This document shows positions 32,016-42,399 of a DNA stretch of 64,000 nucleotides, piece after piece; position 1 is the stretch's first letter, and each line of letters begins with the position of its first letter. The notes beneath the pieces were generated by a model that did not search any database, had not been told where the DNA came from, and saw nothing but the letters and a program-made list of their open reading frames with translations. Source of the stretch: Stentor coeruleus (Eukaryota > Ciliophora > Heterotrichea > Heterotrichida > Stentoridae); contig MPUH01000026.1 in assembly GCA_001970955.1 (NCBI GenBank), positions 93,168 through 157,167 of the forward strand. Reading direction: 5' to 3'. The position numbers were made by a program, and so were the translations under genes.

Positions 32016-33854
32016 ATGATAAATAATGGGCCTTGTCTATTTTGTAATGCAACTCAGCAAAAGCATTTAGCTGTAAACTGCGAAAAATATTTTAAATCAG
32101 TAGAATCAACTGATTATTCAAAACTTAACCCTGATTTTATCTTTGCCCCATTACCAAAGTTTGCTTATTTTGCTGAAGCTTTAAAAATTATGTATAAAAT
32201 ATTTAGGTATATACTAAAAGCTTTAAGAATTGAAGTTGTTAAATCTACTTCATGTTGTAAAAGTGATTGTTTATCTACTTTGTGTATTCTAAAACAAATT
32301 TTCTATGATATGAGTATTAGTTATGTTAAAACAGGACAATATGTGGATTTAAGATTTTTACTGCAGGTTATAGAAAATAGTTATTTGGATTTTGTTTGGG
32401 TAGAATCAGTTTTAGATGCTTTGATTATACTTGTTCACTCATTTAGCATAAAGACAGATGGCTGTTTTAATAATGATATACATAAATTAATCGAGCCAAC
32501 TATTATAGAACATTATATTTGTGAATGTTCTAGTAAATACTTTCTTCTGTTAAGAAGTAGCAATTTTTACTTCACAATCGAAGTCAATAACGCTGACTCA
32601 TTTACCTATAGTTTTTTTAACTTAAAAAAAATGCAAGATAGTCAAAAGAAATATAAAATCTGTGACAAACCATTATGCCCTTATAAGGAGTCTATAAAAT
32701 CTGATTACCTTAAAGTATCTCCTTATTATCTTATATTTAAAGTTATTTGGAATATTGCTCCTTTTAATATTAAAATGAATTCTATGTCAATAGAGCTCAA
32801 TACTAAAGATTTATTTTTTTGTGATTGCAATGAAATATATTTTTTATCTTTGATTGTCTTAAGAGATAAGAATAAAACTTGGATTTTTTATAACCTCAAT
32901 AGTCGGTGGTATGGAAATGAGTCAGGAGAAGTTTGGGATTTTCTGAAATTATATGATTATATCATTGAAAAATCTTTAGTTCTTGAAATGATGGTTTATG
33001 AAAAAAATATGACTATAAAAAACAAAAGTGAAGTTGAAAAAAAAGATAAGAAAACAGAACAGGATACAAGAAATATTATTGAGAAAAATGATATGAAAGT
33101 AGAACAGGATACAAGAAAGATTATTGAAAAAAAAGTTGATGATGAGAGTTTAGGAATTACAAAAGAAATTGTGTGGGAATGTGGAATATGTAATACTGGG
33201 AACTATGATATTTATGATATATGTATTAAATGTGAAACAATTCGTCCAGGAAAAACAGGCTGGGTATGCCAATTTTGCCTGCTTTTAAATCCTGATTATG
33301 AACTACAGTGTCAAACATGTGAAAGTTATAAGCCAAAATTATACTTAGAGCCAAAGGTCGTAAAAAGTTTTACTGAATACTCTTGTCCTAAATGCAAAAA
33401 TAAAGTGATAAATGGACAACACTGTAAAAAATGTTTGGAAAACCCTTTTAAAGAAGAATATAAAACTAGTCAATTAGGAAAATCAACAGTTTCAAGTAGT
33501 CTTAAAAATAGAAAATGCAATAAATGTGGGCAGATAATAAACAATGACGGCCCATGTTTATGTACTCAAAATAAACTTAGTGCTAGTGAAAAAAATAGAA
33601 ACTTAAGATCCTCTTTAAAAGCTGAAAGTCCTTTAAAAGAACCTAGCAATAGTAAAGCAGGATCATTGACGAAAACTAATCCTTTTGTCGTTACCGGTAG
33701 CAGTTTTTATATGAGTTCTTCAGAAAAAAATGATATTAAAAATCAAAATATTGCATCTAAAACAGTTTCTCCGGGGAATAATTTACCTCAAAAACAGCTT
33801 CTTAATTCACCATATAGAAAATCAGCAGTTAATAACCCTCGTAAACGTAATTAG
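32016..33854 (+). CDS. Probable degenerate USP-like protein with RanBP2 zinc fingers
   Basis: 612 aa. Residues about 1-330 have weak similarity in layout to the C19 ubiquitin-specific protease fold of the inactive USP53/54/plant-UCH-related type (YLIFKVIWNIAP, then FFCDCNEIYFLSLIVLRD and WIFYNLNSRWYG), but the catalytic His box is replaced and no Cys box is obvious. Residues about 385-450 contain two RanBP2-type fingers (WECGICNTGNYDIYDICIKC and WVCQFCLLLNPDYELQCQTC), and two more CxxC pairs follow (CPKCKNK, CNKCGQ). These fingers commonly bind ubiquitin or RNA. The C-terminal tail is basic and serine-rich. Zinc fingers are sure; the USP link is a guess. Stop TAG. Confidence 0.75.
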   Translation: MINNGPCLFCNATQQKHLAVNCEKYFKSVESTDYSKLNPDFIFAPLPKFAYFAEALKIMYKIFRYILKALRIEVVKSTSCCKSDCLSTLCILKQIFYDMSISYVKTGQYVDLRFLLQVIENSYLDFVWVESVLDALIILVHSFSIKTDGCFNNDIHKLIEPTIIEHYICECSSKYFLLLRSSNFYFTIEVNNADSFTYSFFNLKKMQDSQKKYKICDKPLCPYKESIKSDYLKVSPYYLIFKVIWNIAPFNIKMNSMSIELNTKDLFFCDCNEIYFLSLIVLRDKNKTWIFYNLNSRWYGNESGEVWDFLKLYDYIIEKSLVLEMMVYEKNMTIKNKSEVEKKDKKTEQDTRNIIEKNDMKVEQDTRKIIEKKVDDESLGITKEIVWECGICNTGNYDIYDICIKCETIRPGKTGWVCQFCLLLNPDYELQCQTCESYKPKLYLEPKVVKSFTEYSCPKCKNKVINGQHCKKCLENPFKEEYKTSQLGKSTVSSSLKNRKCNKCGQIINNDGPCLCTQNKLSASEKNRNLRSSLKAESPLKEPSNSKAGSLTKTNPFVVTGSSFYMSSSEKNDIKNQNIASKTVSPGNNLPQKQLLNSPYRKSAVNNPRKRN

Positions 33855-34349
33855 TTGGTTTAAAAATAAAAAAATATTAAGTAAAGTTAGAATGGATAAA
33901 CTATTAAGAGAATTAAACATTGATTTTTTTTTTGAAATTTTATTTATATTTGAAATCATTTCTGCTAAAAATTGATAAAAAAATTTTATTTGTTTTTTCA
34001 CTAAAATAATTCAGCCATTTTTCTATTCTATGCACAATAACTTATATTTCTCTTCATATTATTTACACCTTATATGCTCATTGAATTTTCTAAATGCATT
34101 CAAACTTTTATTTGCATCAGCTCAAAGGAGTATATTACGTTAATTATTTTACTTCATATTCAGTTCATCAATGAATATCTTAATCTTTTATCACAATCAA
34201 AAACACAAAACAAAGTTTATTATAAAAATAACTAAAACACATAAATAAAACATAAAATCAAGCATCTAAATATTTATTTAATCATCATGCAAACTCTAAA
34301 ATTCTAAAGTATTCCAACTCCCTAGCTTGGTAAAAATCACTTATAATAA
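33855..34349. other. Convergent intergenic, 495 bp, no gene seen
   Basis: Left part G-rich/C-poor, right part C-rich/G-poor, switching near 34000. No supported ORF. Confidence 0.7.
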
Positions 34350-36425
34350 TTAATTAACTGGATTGTAATAAAAAACTTCTTCTTCTTCATTATCAAGTAA
34401 ATAAAACTTTGTACCATTAAAAATAACAGAACCTGAATTGCAAGTAGAAAAATCCTGTATCATATTCCTACATTTAAAAAATTTCTCACAATCAGTTTTA
34501 AACATAAAAACTTCACAACTTCTATTACCCATACATTCTCCACCAAAAAGATAAATATTATTTTCATATGATCCTAAACCAAAATTTCTCATATGAAATG
34601 GTAATTCTACATCAAGAACTTTCCATTTACCTTCAAATTTTTCAACAGTCAGATTAATTCCTCCACAAAGTCCACCAAAAACATAAGTTATCTGTTCATG
34701 CTGAATAGCATGAGAATGCGACCTTCCATAATTAAGTGAATTAAAATCTTTCCACTTATTATTTTCAAAAATCTCAACTGAATCCGTAACATTTGATGGG
34801 GGAAATAATCCACCAATTGCAGCAGGTAAATTGTTTATTAATGCAAGGACGAAATAGGTTCGGACTCGTTTAAGTTTTGGAAGGTGTCTGATTTTTTTAG
34901 TTGATATTGTAAATGTAAATGCATTACGTGCTTGTCCTCCTGCGAATAATATTGTATCATAGTTAAGAACCATTAATGTCATACCTTTTGTTACATTTGA
35001 TACTTCAATATCTTCTGGGCTTTCTAGATTTGAAGATATTAGTGCCCCATCTTGAAGAAAAGATGCTAATAGTGAATTGGTTAATAAAGATGAATTTGAT
35101 AACTTTGGATTTTTATTTTCTTCAGCTTCTAGTTTTCTTTTTCTTTCAGCTTCGGCTTGTCTTGCTTTCTCGGCTTCAATGTTTTTCTTATGCCGTTCTT
35201 CCTTTTTTTTTTGCTCTTCTCGGTCTTTTCTTTTTTTTTCTTCTTCAAGTTTTCTTTTTTCCTCATCTTGTTTTCTCTTTTCTTCAATTTCTTTTTTTTT
35301 CCTTATTTCTTCTTCTAGCTTTCTTTTCCTTTCTTCTTCTTCTATTTTTCTTTTCCTTTCTTCTTCTTCAAGTTTTCTTTTTCTTTCTTCTTCTTCTATT
35401 TTTCTTTTTCTTTCTTCTTCTTCAAGTTTTCTTTTTCTTTCTTCTTCTTCTACCCTTCTTTTCCTTTCTTCTTCTTCTATTTTTCTTTTCCTTTCCTCTT
35501 CTTCTACCCTTCTTTTCCTTTCTTCTTCTTCTATTTTTCTTTTCCTTTCTTCTTCTAATAATTTCCTTTTCCTATCTTCTATCTCTAACCTTTTCTTAAT
35601 TTCTTCTTCTTCTAATTTCCTTTTCCTTTCTAACTCATCTTCCATTTTCTTTTTCTTCTCATTTCTTTTCCTTACCTTCGCTTGTTTTCTTTTAAATTTT
35701 TTCTCTTCATACTTCATAACTTTATCTTCATTATCTGAAAAACCAGAGCTTTCCGATGATTTATATAATTGGTTTCCAAAATTAAAATCTTTAAGCCTAT
35801 AAGCTTTAGGTTCTAAACAACTTTGAATATTCGGAGGAGGATTTATTTGAAGATTGGTATAAATAACCCTTTCAAGATCATCAATCTTTTTTAATTCTAT
35901 CATTCCATCATTAAACACATTTTCCATAGTTTTTGTCACTCGCTTTTTTATAGAAGTTCTAAGGTCATCAAGTTGATTTTTTATTTCTATTATATCGAAA
36001 TTTGTCCCATTGTTTACAAAATCTAATTGTTGTATATTGCATTGATTTTCTTGATAATAATGATCTTTAGGTATATAATTTTTCATATTGGGAAATCGTA
36101 CTTTATTATCATAAACTCCGAATTTTACATTAGAATTGTATTCATCATCACTTGAGTATATAATATCAGCAGGCTCGGAAGGATTATGAAATGATGATGG
36201 TTCAAAATCATCGTAAGTCTCTTTTGGTGTTTCATTGTATTCTACAATTACTGGTTGACTTAAAGATCCTCGACCAGATTGAGATGATCCCATTGAACAA
36301 AGGTCATTTAAATTTGCTGGACTGTTTATTCTATATGGTAAACCTTCATTTTTTACTTCTTCTGATTTTTGTTTGTAGGGTCTTGATGGAATTTTTATGG
36401 GCATTTTAGCTGGAGACCAATCCAT
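34350..36425 (-). CDS. Kelch-type beta-propeller protein with ER/K helix
   Basis: 691 aa. An N-terminal Lys/Pro motif (IPSRPYKQK) and disordered region, then about 225-430 an E/R/K-rich helix built from a nine-residue repeat (ERKRKIEEE), then a Kelch-like propeller at about 480-690 with Gly-Gly blade motifs (ILFAGGQARN, AAIGGLFPP, YVFGGLCGG, YLFGGECMG). Kelch domains bind protein partners. The next minus-strand gene is a paralog. Stop TAA. Confidence 0.85.
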   Translation of the reverse strand: MDWSPAKMPIKIPSRPYKQKSEEVKNEGLPYRINSPANLNDLCSMGSSQSGRGSLSQPVIVEYNETPKETYDDFEPSSFHNPSEPADIIYSSDDEYNSNVKFGVYDNKVRFPNMKNYIPKDHYYQENQCNIQQLDFVNNGTNFDIIEIKNQLDDLRTSIKKRVTKTMENVFNDGMIELKKIDDLERVIYTNLQINPPPNIQSCLEPKAYRLKDFNFGNQLYKSSESSGFSDNEDKVMKYEEKKFKRKQAKVRKRNEKKKKMEDELERKRKLEEEEIKKRLEIEDRKRKLLEEERKRKIEEEERKRRVEEEERKRKIEEEERKRRVEEEERKRKLEEEERKRKIEEEERKRKLEEEERKRKIEEEERKRKLEEEIRKKKEIEEKRKQDEEKRKLEEEKKRKDREEQKKKEERHKKNIEAEKARQAEAERKRKLEAEENKNPKLSNSSLLTNSLLASFLQDGALISSNLESPEDIEVSNVTKGMTLMVLNYDTILFAGGQARNAFTFTISTKKIRHLPKLKRVRTYFVLALINNLPAAIGGLFPPSNVTDSVEIFENNKWKDFNSLNYGRSHSHAIQHEQITYVFGGLCGGINLTVEKFEGKWKVLDVELPFHMRNFGLGSYENNIYLFGGECMGNRSCEVFMFKTDCEKFFKCRNMIQDFSTCNSGSVIFNGTKFYLLDNEEEEVFYYNPVN
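35240..35580. repeat. 27-bp tandem repeat encoding a nonapeptide ER/K helix
   Basis: Imperfect 27-bp units (ERKRKIEEE/ERKRRVEEE) in the Kelch gene. A regular charge pattern with few hydrophobic heptads suggests a single alpha helix. Confidence 0.85.
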
Positions 36426-37224
36426 ATTTTATTTGAAGTTATGTTGTATAGTTGTAATAATGATCCTTTTTGGATTAGTTTTATATTATAGGTTTGAATA
36501 CCTTTGGTAAAGAAAAATTATTATTTTGAGTAGGTTTTAAGAAAATATGATAGGCTTTGTGTGGGTTTGACTGGGTAATACTTGATAAGTTTTGATTTTA
36601 TTGTTTAGTTTTAGATACTTTATAATGGATTTTTTTGTTTAAATATAAAATTTAGAGAAGAGAAATTTGCAAAAACTATTTATTAAAAGTTTGGGAGAAA
36701 GAAAATTTCATAGTATTTAAAGATTCTTTTAATTAAAGTATTATTCATTGCACTTTAAAGAACCTTAATTGTGATGTGGCAGGGATTCTTCATTTTAAGT
36801 TTTCTTTCAAGCGAAGTTATATAATCATGTGTTATACTACGATAGATGTACAAAATAATTTTACTTGTAATTCTTAAATTTTGAAGAAATTCCTTTTTCA
36901 GGTTAATTTAACTTTTTGAATGAGATTTAAATGCTTTGTTAAGTCGTTTTACCCCTTGAAAATTTATGAAAGAAATTTATTCAACTGTGACCATATAAAC
37001 ATTTAATTTTATTTGTATAGGTAACTGCAGAAAATAATTTAGTATTACAAAAAAAAAAATTTTTTTTCAAGGGGAATCTTTTTTTACATGAAATGAATTA
37101 TATATCTCAAAAAGGAAATCAAACTTAGTTATTATGAATAATTAATATAATGGAAATAATGCTGACACCTATTATTATAATCAGTCAATAATAATTATTG
37201 GCATTACTTATAAAAAAATTATTT
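36426..37224. other. Intergenic between Kelch paralogs, 799 bp, no gene seen
   Basis: AT-rich. The part next to the Kelch start (36426-36640) is C-poor on the plus strand. An A-run followed by a T-run (around 37050) could form a hairpin. Confidence 0.65.
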
Positions 37225-38805
37225 CTAAGTATTTACGAGATATTGGGAAATAATTGTCTCTGATTTACCCAAAAAGTGCAATTTATTGTTATGGAAAACA
37301 ACTGAATCAGTATTCCTAGAGCAGAAAGGTTTTTTCAATTGTTTTAAGCTTATATAACTCGATTTTATAACATCGTATTTATGGATAGTTTTAATTTTTC
37401 CCTTTATTTTTTTTCCTTCTTGATTTTTTTCTTTCCCTCCTAAAATATATATGAAATTTTCATTTGAAGCAATTCCAAAACTAAATCCTTTACAAAGTCC
37501 TTTAATTTTTATCAGAATCCATTGTTTTTCGTATTTTTCAATAAAAGTATTTATTTCTGGTGAAATTCCTCCATATACATATGTAACATTTTTATGTTTT
37601 ATAGCAGTGCAATGAGATCAATGAGATCTTTTGATTTTCAGTGATTCGATTTCTTTCCAGCGATAGTCTTCAAATACTTCAACAGTCCCGACCTCATTTT
37701 CATTTATTATCCCTCCAATTACAGAAGGATTATCTCCAATAAAACTAAAACCAAAAAATAAGTGAGGGTATTTTAGATTGGGTAATATTACATATGATTT
37801 CTTAGAAATACAAAATGAAAAAAAACTCCTATTCCATCCTCCAGCAAATAATATATTATCTCTATCAATAACAAGGCAATTCATACCTTTACTTAATTGG
37901 CTTATTTGAATTTCCTCAGTGGTTGTAAGATTTGTTATAGTTGATGAATTAAGTAATACTAATAATGGTATGGTATTATCAGTGATTAGAATTTCTTTAC
38001 CAATAGGATTAAGTTTTTTTAATTTTTTTAATTTCTGATCAGAAGTATTTGCATTTTTTGGTTCAATAATAGGGTCTAAAATCGGAATTTGTGGCAATGT
38101 TTTTGCTTGACTTTCAATTTTTTTATTTAAGTCTATCATTTTTTTTTTTAATTTTTTTAATTTTTTCTCTGCTTTAGTTTGAGGCTTTTCAGTAACTACT
38201 TCTTCTTTTTTCTGAATATTTATTGATGATTCTTCAGACTTGATATTTAATTCATTTATTAGGAGATTATACAATTTGCTCTTGAGTTTGTATTCTCTTA
38301 CAATAGGTGCAGGTCCTTGAATTAATTTAGCACAAAGATTTCTTTCAATATCATCTATTTCCTTTAACTGAGATAACGCTTTTTCAATTGCAATTTTTAA
38401 TTCCTTATCTAAATTAAACTCAATATTCTGCCTCATTCTATCAAGGTTTAGTCTAATTTCTGTTAAGACACTATTTTGAGCATTTTCATTTTGTAACAAT
38501 AAACTTACATCAGGTTTTACATAATCACGTTCAGGTATTATTATTTTACCTGTTTTTTCATTCCCATCCACAACCCTCTTCCCTCCATCATCCAAACTTC
38601 GAAAGTTCACTGCATCATTTTTCTTATAAACATCATCCCCACTAGCTAAACCCTTTGCCATAATTTTTATCTTATCCACCTTCAAATCAATTTTCCCAGT
38701 ATTTATCACATTCTCTACTTTAACCCCAATATCAATTTTCTTCTCATCAATTTTCATATAAGGTCTCGAAGGTATAATAAGCTTATTTCCTTGACAACTT
38801 TCCAT
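37225..38805 (-). CDS. Kelch-type paralog interrupted by an in-frame TGA
   Basis: Paralog of the gene at 34350: it shares IIPSRPYMK at the N-terminus, a helical middle and Kelch blades (ILFAGGWNRS, SVIGGIINE, YVYGGISPE, YILGGKEK). The frame is open from ATG 38805 to TAG 37225 except for one TGA at 37618-37620. That TGA lies in a 9-bp tandem duplication (37611-37628). Removing one unit gives KRSHCTAIKHKNVTYVYGG, which aligns with GRSHSHAIQHEQITYVFGG in the paralog, for a 523-aa protein. Either an assembly error, an allele, or a truncating mutation. Only 20 bp separate its ATG from the GPN3 stop. Confidence 0.78.
37611..37628. repeat. 9-bp tandem duplication creating an in-frame TGA
   Basis: Two copies of aatgagatc (plus strand). 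One copy would keep the Kelch ORF open. Confidence 0.9.
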
Positions 38806-38825
38806 ATTTATTTACTACTTACAAT

Positions 38826-39718
38826 CTATCTATCAACTTCCATATCTTCATCATCTTTAGGATAAACTTCTAAAGTTTCCCCATATTGTATACATATATC
38901 AACTTGATACATAACAGCACTAATAGTTTCTTCATCACTAACATCTAAAGGTATATAATTAACCAAATTGAAATCACTTAAAACATTAGCGATTTTCTCT
39001 GACATGTTTTTAAACTTAGTTGTATATATAGGTAAATCAAAAAGCAAATCCCTTGGTTCAGTATCCAACATAGCTTCAAGTTCTTTTTTATTTTTAATAA
39101 GATCGCATTTTGTCAAAACATTTACATGAGGAATTTCCATTTGATTCATTGCTGATAGAGCCCTGAATATTTTTTACATTAATGATGCTGAGATGAACTT
39201 AGAAGCATCTGAGATAAAAGTACAATCAATTGTGTAAATACCACATATGTTGTAACTTAGTTCATGCATGGTTTTACAAAAATCTCTCATTATAGTCATA
39301 TGTGTATAAAGTTCAATTTGTCCTGGACAATCTATGATTATATAATCTTCATCAGCGAATTCATCTAAAGCTTCTTTAAGCCAATCTGTATGTTCAAGTA
39401 AGTATTCTAAAGCCATAACTAATCCTCCATTAGGTCCAAGTTCAGTTTCTTCCATAACATCATCTAAAGTAACAAGTTCTCTAATGTCTAAGTCGGGTTT
39501 ATAGCATATTACTTCAGCAGCAGGGTCTAGGTTAACAATTTTGATTGTCTTTCCAAGAAGTCCGGCATGCTGTTGCATAATAAGACAGTAAGTTGATTNA
39601 CAATTTTGATTGTCTTTCCAAGAAGTCCGGCATGCTGTTGCATAATAAGACAGTAAGTTGATTTACCTGAACCTGCAGGACCCATGACTATTTGAGCATA
39701 TCTTGAGAACTGTGCCAT
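38826..39718 (-). CDS. GPN3: GPN-loop GTPase 3 (GPN3)
   Basis: After removing the overlap at N 39599 (offset 65) and the 15-nt intron, 813 nt encode 270 aa. Motifs: P-loop [20 protein letters not shown] loop (LGPNGGLV), G3 [11 protein letters not shown], and G4 TKCD. Splicing yields [19 protein letters not shown], matching the GPN3 pattern, and the C-terminus [13 protein letters not shown] fits too. GPN3 works with GPN1 in assembly and nuclear import of RNA polymerase II. Stop TAG; the ATG at 39718 is 171 bp from the divergent TIPIN-like gene. Confidence 0.93.
39163..39177 (-). other. 15-nt intron in GPN3
   Basis: On the minus strand: GTAAAAAATATTCAG. It holds an in-frame TAA; splicing restores a conserved GPN3 segment. 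A at 10, C at 13. Confidence 0.95.
39535..39662. repeat. Unmerged overlap at N 39599 (offset 65)
   Basis: An exact ~64-bp copy lies on both sides of the N within the GPN3 5' coding region. Confidence 0.93.
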
Positions 39719-39889
39719 ATTATTATTTGGATGAAGATTTATGAGGAATTTTATTGAAGATTTATAAAGGTTTTATGATATTTTATTGAAGATTTATATT
39801 ATAAGATCATTTTAAGACTTTTGGTAAAGGATTTTTTTTTATATAAAGTTATAATTTATTAATATAAACTGATATAGGTATATAGGATA

Positions 39890-40561
39890 ATGGAAGATGT
39901 GATTTTAGAAGAAATTGGGAAAATTGATGTAGCAAAGCCGAAAAAAGTTATAAACCGGGCACAACTTAATGAAGCAACATTGATGAATGAGACTAAAGGG
40001 CTTAAAAGACTTTATACTGAATTTCAGAAATTTGCCATAATTGGGAACAGCAAAAATGACTTGAAAAAGCTTATGAATATTTATAAAGAATGGCACTTTA
40101 TAACAGCACCCAAGTTCGAATTTAGATATTTTATAGAAAAATGCCAGATCCTTGGGACTAAAACTCCAATTAGATCTTTCATGACCCGTATGCGAAAAGT
40201 CCACAAAGGTGAATTGACTTGGGAAGATATAAACAACCCACCAGAAATTAAATCAAGTGAAGAAATAGAAGAAAACTTCTACCAAAATGAAGAAAATCTT
40301 CATCTAAACCATGGATTCACTGAAAATAAGTCCCAAGAAACTATAACAAAAAAGCTAAAAACGCCTTCTGAAACTCAAATTGATGACCAAAATTATGATG
40401 AACTCAATTATTTACACGAACTTGAAGAAGAAAATTATAATGAAAATAATGAAGTCAATGAAGACGAAGAAGCTTTTCTTGATGAACTCGGGATTGCTTA
40501 TGAAGACACAATCAGACCAGCAAGTAATGATTTTGCATCAGAAAAAAAAAGAAAATTTTAA
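39890..40561 (+). CDS. TIPIN/Swi3/Csm3 replication-fork protection protein
   Basis: 223 aa. Residues about 25-115 match the Swi3 domain: KGLKRLYTEFQKFAI, DLKKLMNIYKEWHFITAPKF, FRYFIEKCQILGTKTPIRSFMTRMR. The C-terminal half is acidic (EELNYLHELEEENYNEN region). TIPIN acts with Timeless to stabilise stalled replication forks. ATG 39890, stop TAA. Confidence 0.85.
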   Translation: MEDVILEEIGKIDVAKPKKVINRAQLNEATLMNETKGLKRLYTEFQKFAIIGNSKNDLKKLMNIYKEWHFITAPKFEFRYFIEKCQILGTKTPIRSFMTRMRKVHKGELTWEDINNPPEIKSSEEIEENFYQNEENLHLNHGFTENKSQETITKKLKTPSETQIDDQNYDELNYLHELEEENYNENNEVNEDEEAFLDELGIAYEDTIRPASNDFASEKKRKF

Positions 40562-40920
40562 ATGTAAATTAGTATTTACTAAGAACTTTTCATCATTTGG
40601 CTTTATTATATTTTAAGCTTGTCTTGAATCTGATGTGTTATAAAAAATGAGAATTTATTTGGTTTTTGAGTTTTATTCTTTTATTATTAATCGGGATTTC
40701 TATCAGATGTATTTTATATTATTAGATGGTTTTTATTAGATTTTTTTATGAGGTTTTATATGAAAATCATGAACGGATATATCAAAACCAGCTTTTCTAA
40801 TAATTTTTGGTTAAGATCCTTGATTGTATTAGATATTTGTTATCACATAAAATACTTGAAAGTGCATGCAGGTTTTCATGTTTTCAAGCTTCATGGGTAT
40901 ATTTAAGCTTAAGTTAGCAG
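40562..40920. other. 3' flank of TIPIN-like gene, no gene seen
   Basis: AT-rich and G-biased on the plus strand, as in other 3' flanks of plus-strand genes. Confidence 0.6.
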
Positions 40921-41142
40921 CTAAGAATTATTTATGGTTTGTAATTCAATTTTATTCGAAGTGAGTTTCACAGACGATTTCTGTTTACTTATTAATTTTA
41001 TAGTATCTAGACCTATTTTGACGAACCCTATTTCAAAATTTCGTGTATTTAAGAAGCCTATATGCCCTCAGTCGAATTTTAAAAAGTTTTCTCTGAGGTT
41101 TTTATGTTCCTCGCTAAGAGCATCTATACAATAATTTTCATA
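40921..41142 (-). pseudogene. Possible EF-hand relic
   Basis: A 73-codon stretch with one internal TGA reads like a degraded EF hand of CDPK type (ALSEEHKNLRENFLKFD, then stop, then GHIGFLNTRNFEIGFVKIG). Loop position 12 and other ligands are lost. There is no start codon in frame, and a TAA lies just upstream. It could be chance. Confidence 0.3.
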
Positions 41143-42049
41143 ATTTTAGCTTGAAATTTATTATTTAACTCAAAATTCATATACATACTCCAACCACCCA
41201 TACTCTAAAAATTCATATACAACAAATATCTTATTTATCCATCCAAACAGTTTCACAAAAAATCCTCCTCAGCTCAGTCTCAAACACTCTTAATCCAAAT
41301 TCCTAACAATAATTCATAACAAACTCATAAATTTTCTTTTAATACACAACTAAAGCAACTTAAAAACTTCTAACAAAATCTAATAAAAACCACATACAAT
41401 ACAAACCAAAACTCTATGCGATCATGTCATATACAGTCCAACTTTTTCACCAAAAATAATCCTAGCTAATTCATCTATCTTTTTCTCTATGCGATCATGT
41501 CATATACAGTCCAACTTTTTCACCAAAAATAATCCTAGCTAATTCATCTATCTTTTTATATTTTTAAAGATATTATTAATCATATATATACTTCAAACCA
41601 AGCATTTTTTATCCAAAAAAAAAACTCATTTCTATAGTCTACACCAGTATCTGCTTTTACTACAATCCCATCTCCACTTACACAAAAATCTCATCCTCTC
41701 CAATCACAACAATTTCCTTATCCAAAACCTTGAACATCTAATCTCATCTTTCTAATCTCACAATACCAATCAAACACAAAACATAAAGTCTATAACACAT
41801 AATCTTACAACACCTTCATAATCCTCACAACAATAATTCCCAAAATCAACCTTATTATTAAATCTCCTAAACATCATAATATCCTCACACATATCATTTA
41901 CTAAATTCCTCTTATAAAAGCAACATAATTCCCTTCAAATAATAATAAAAAAAGTGTAAATTTTCACCCTTTATCCATAAAACATCTTAAACTAAATCCT
42001 TTATCCTCATACATAAAATCACTAAGTCTTAAATGAAATCAAATAAATA
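41143..42049. other. G-depleted intergenic region
   Basis: About 900 bp in which G is nearly absent from the plus strand while C is frequent, most strongly at 41580-42000. It lies 5' of a plus-strand gene. No ORF called. Contains a 73-bp tandem duplication. Confidence 0.7.
41412..41557. repeat. 73-bp exact tandem duplication
   Basis: 41412-41484 repeats as 41485-41557. No N. Either an unmerged overlap or a genuine duplication. Confidence 0.93.
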
Positions 42050-42361
42050 ATGGAGATAGACTGGGAAAAGTTTAAGCAAGTTGTGGATGAGAAACTTGAA
42101 AACAGGCTCAAATCCATAACTTCAAAACTTGATGAACAGGATAAGCTTATAAGCGATTTAACTAACACCCTACAGTCGCTTATTGAAATAGCTAAGCCTA
42201 AGGCAAATAAATTGAATCTAAAAGCATTGTCTAAGCCAGCTCCAGTACATAAAGAAAATGCTAAGAAAAAAGAATCTGAAGGAAGTTGTGAGGATAAGCC
42301 AGCTGAATTGACTAAAGACAATAGCGAAGAGCATAAAGAGCCAAATGCTGAAGAATCGTAA
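42050..42361 (+). CDS. Small coiled-coil protein, 103 aa
   Basis: Family not recognised. Residues 5-55 form a predicted amphipathic coil (FKQVVDEKLENRLKSITSKL); the rest is Lys/Glu-rich and disordered. ATG 42050, TAA 42361. It converges on OLA1 with 38 bp between stops. The codon choice and the G-depleted 5' flank match neighbouring real genes. Confidence 0.65.
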   Translation: MEIDWEKFKQVVDEKLENRLKSITSKLDEQDKLISDLTNTLQSLIEIAKPKANKLNLKALSKPAPVHKENAKKKESEGSCEDKPAELTKDNSEEHKEPNAEES

Positions 42362-42399
42362 TTATATAATCCATTTATCCTGAACTTCATTAATCTAAC

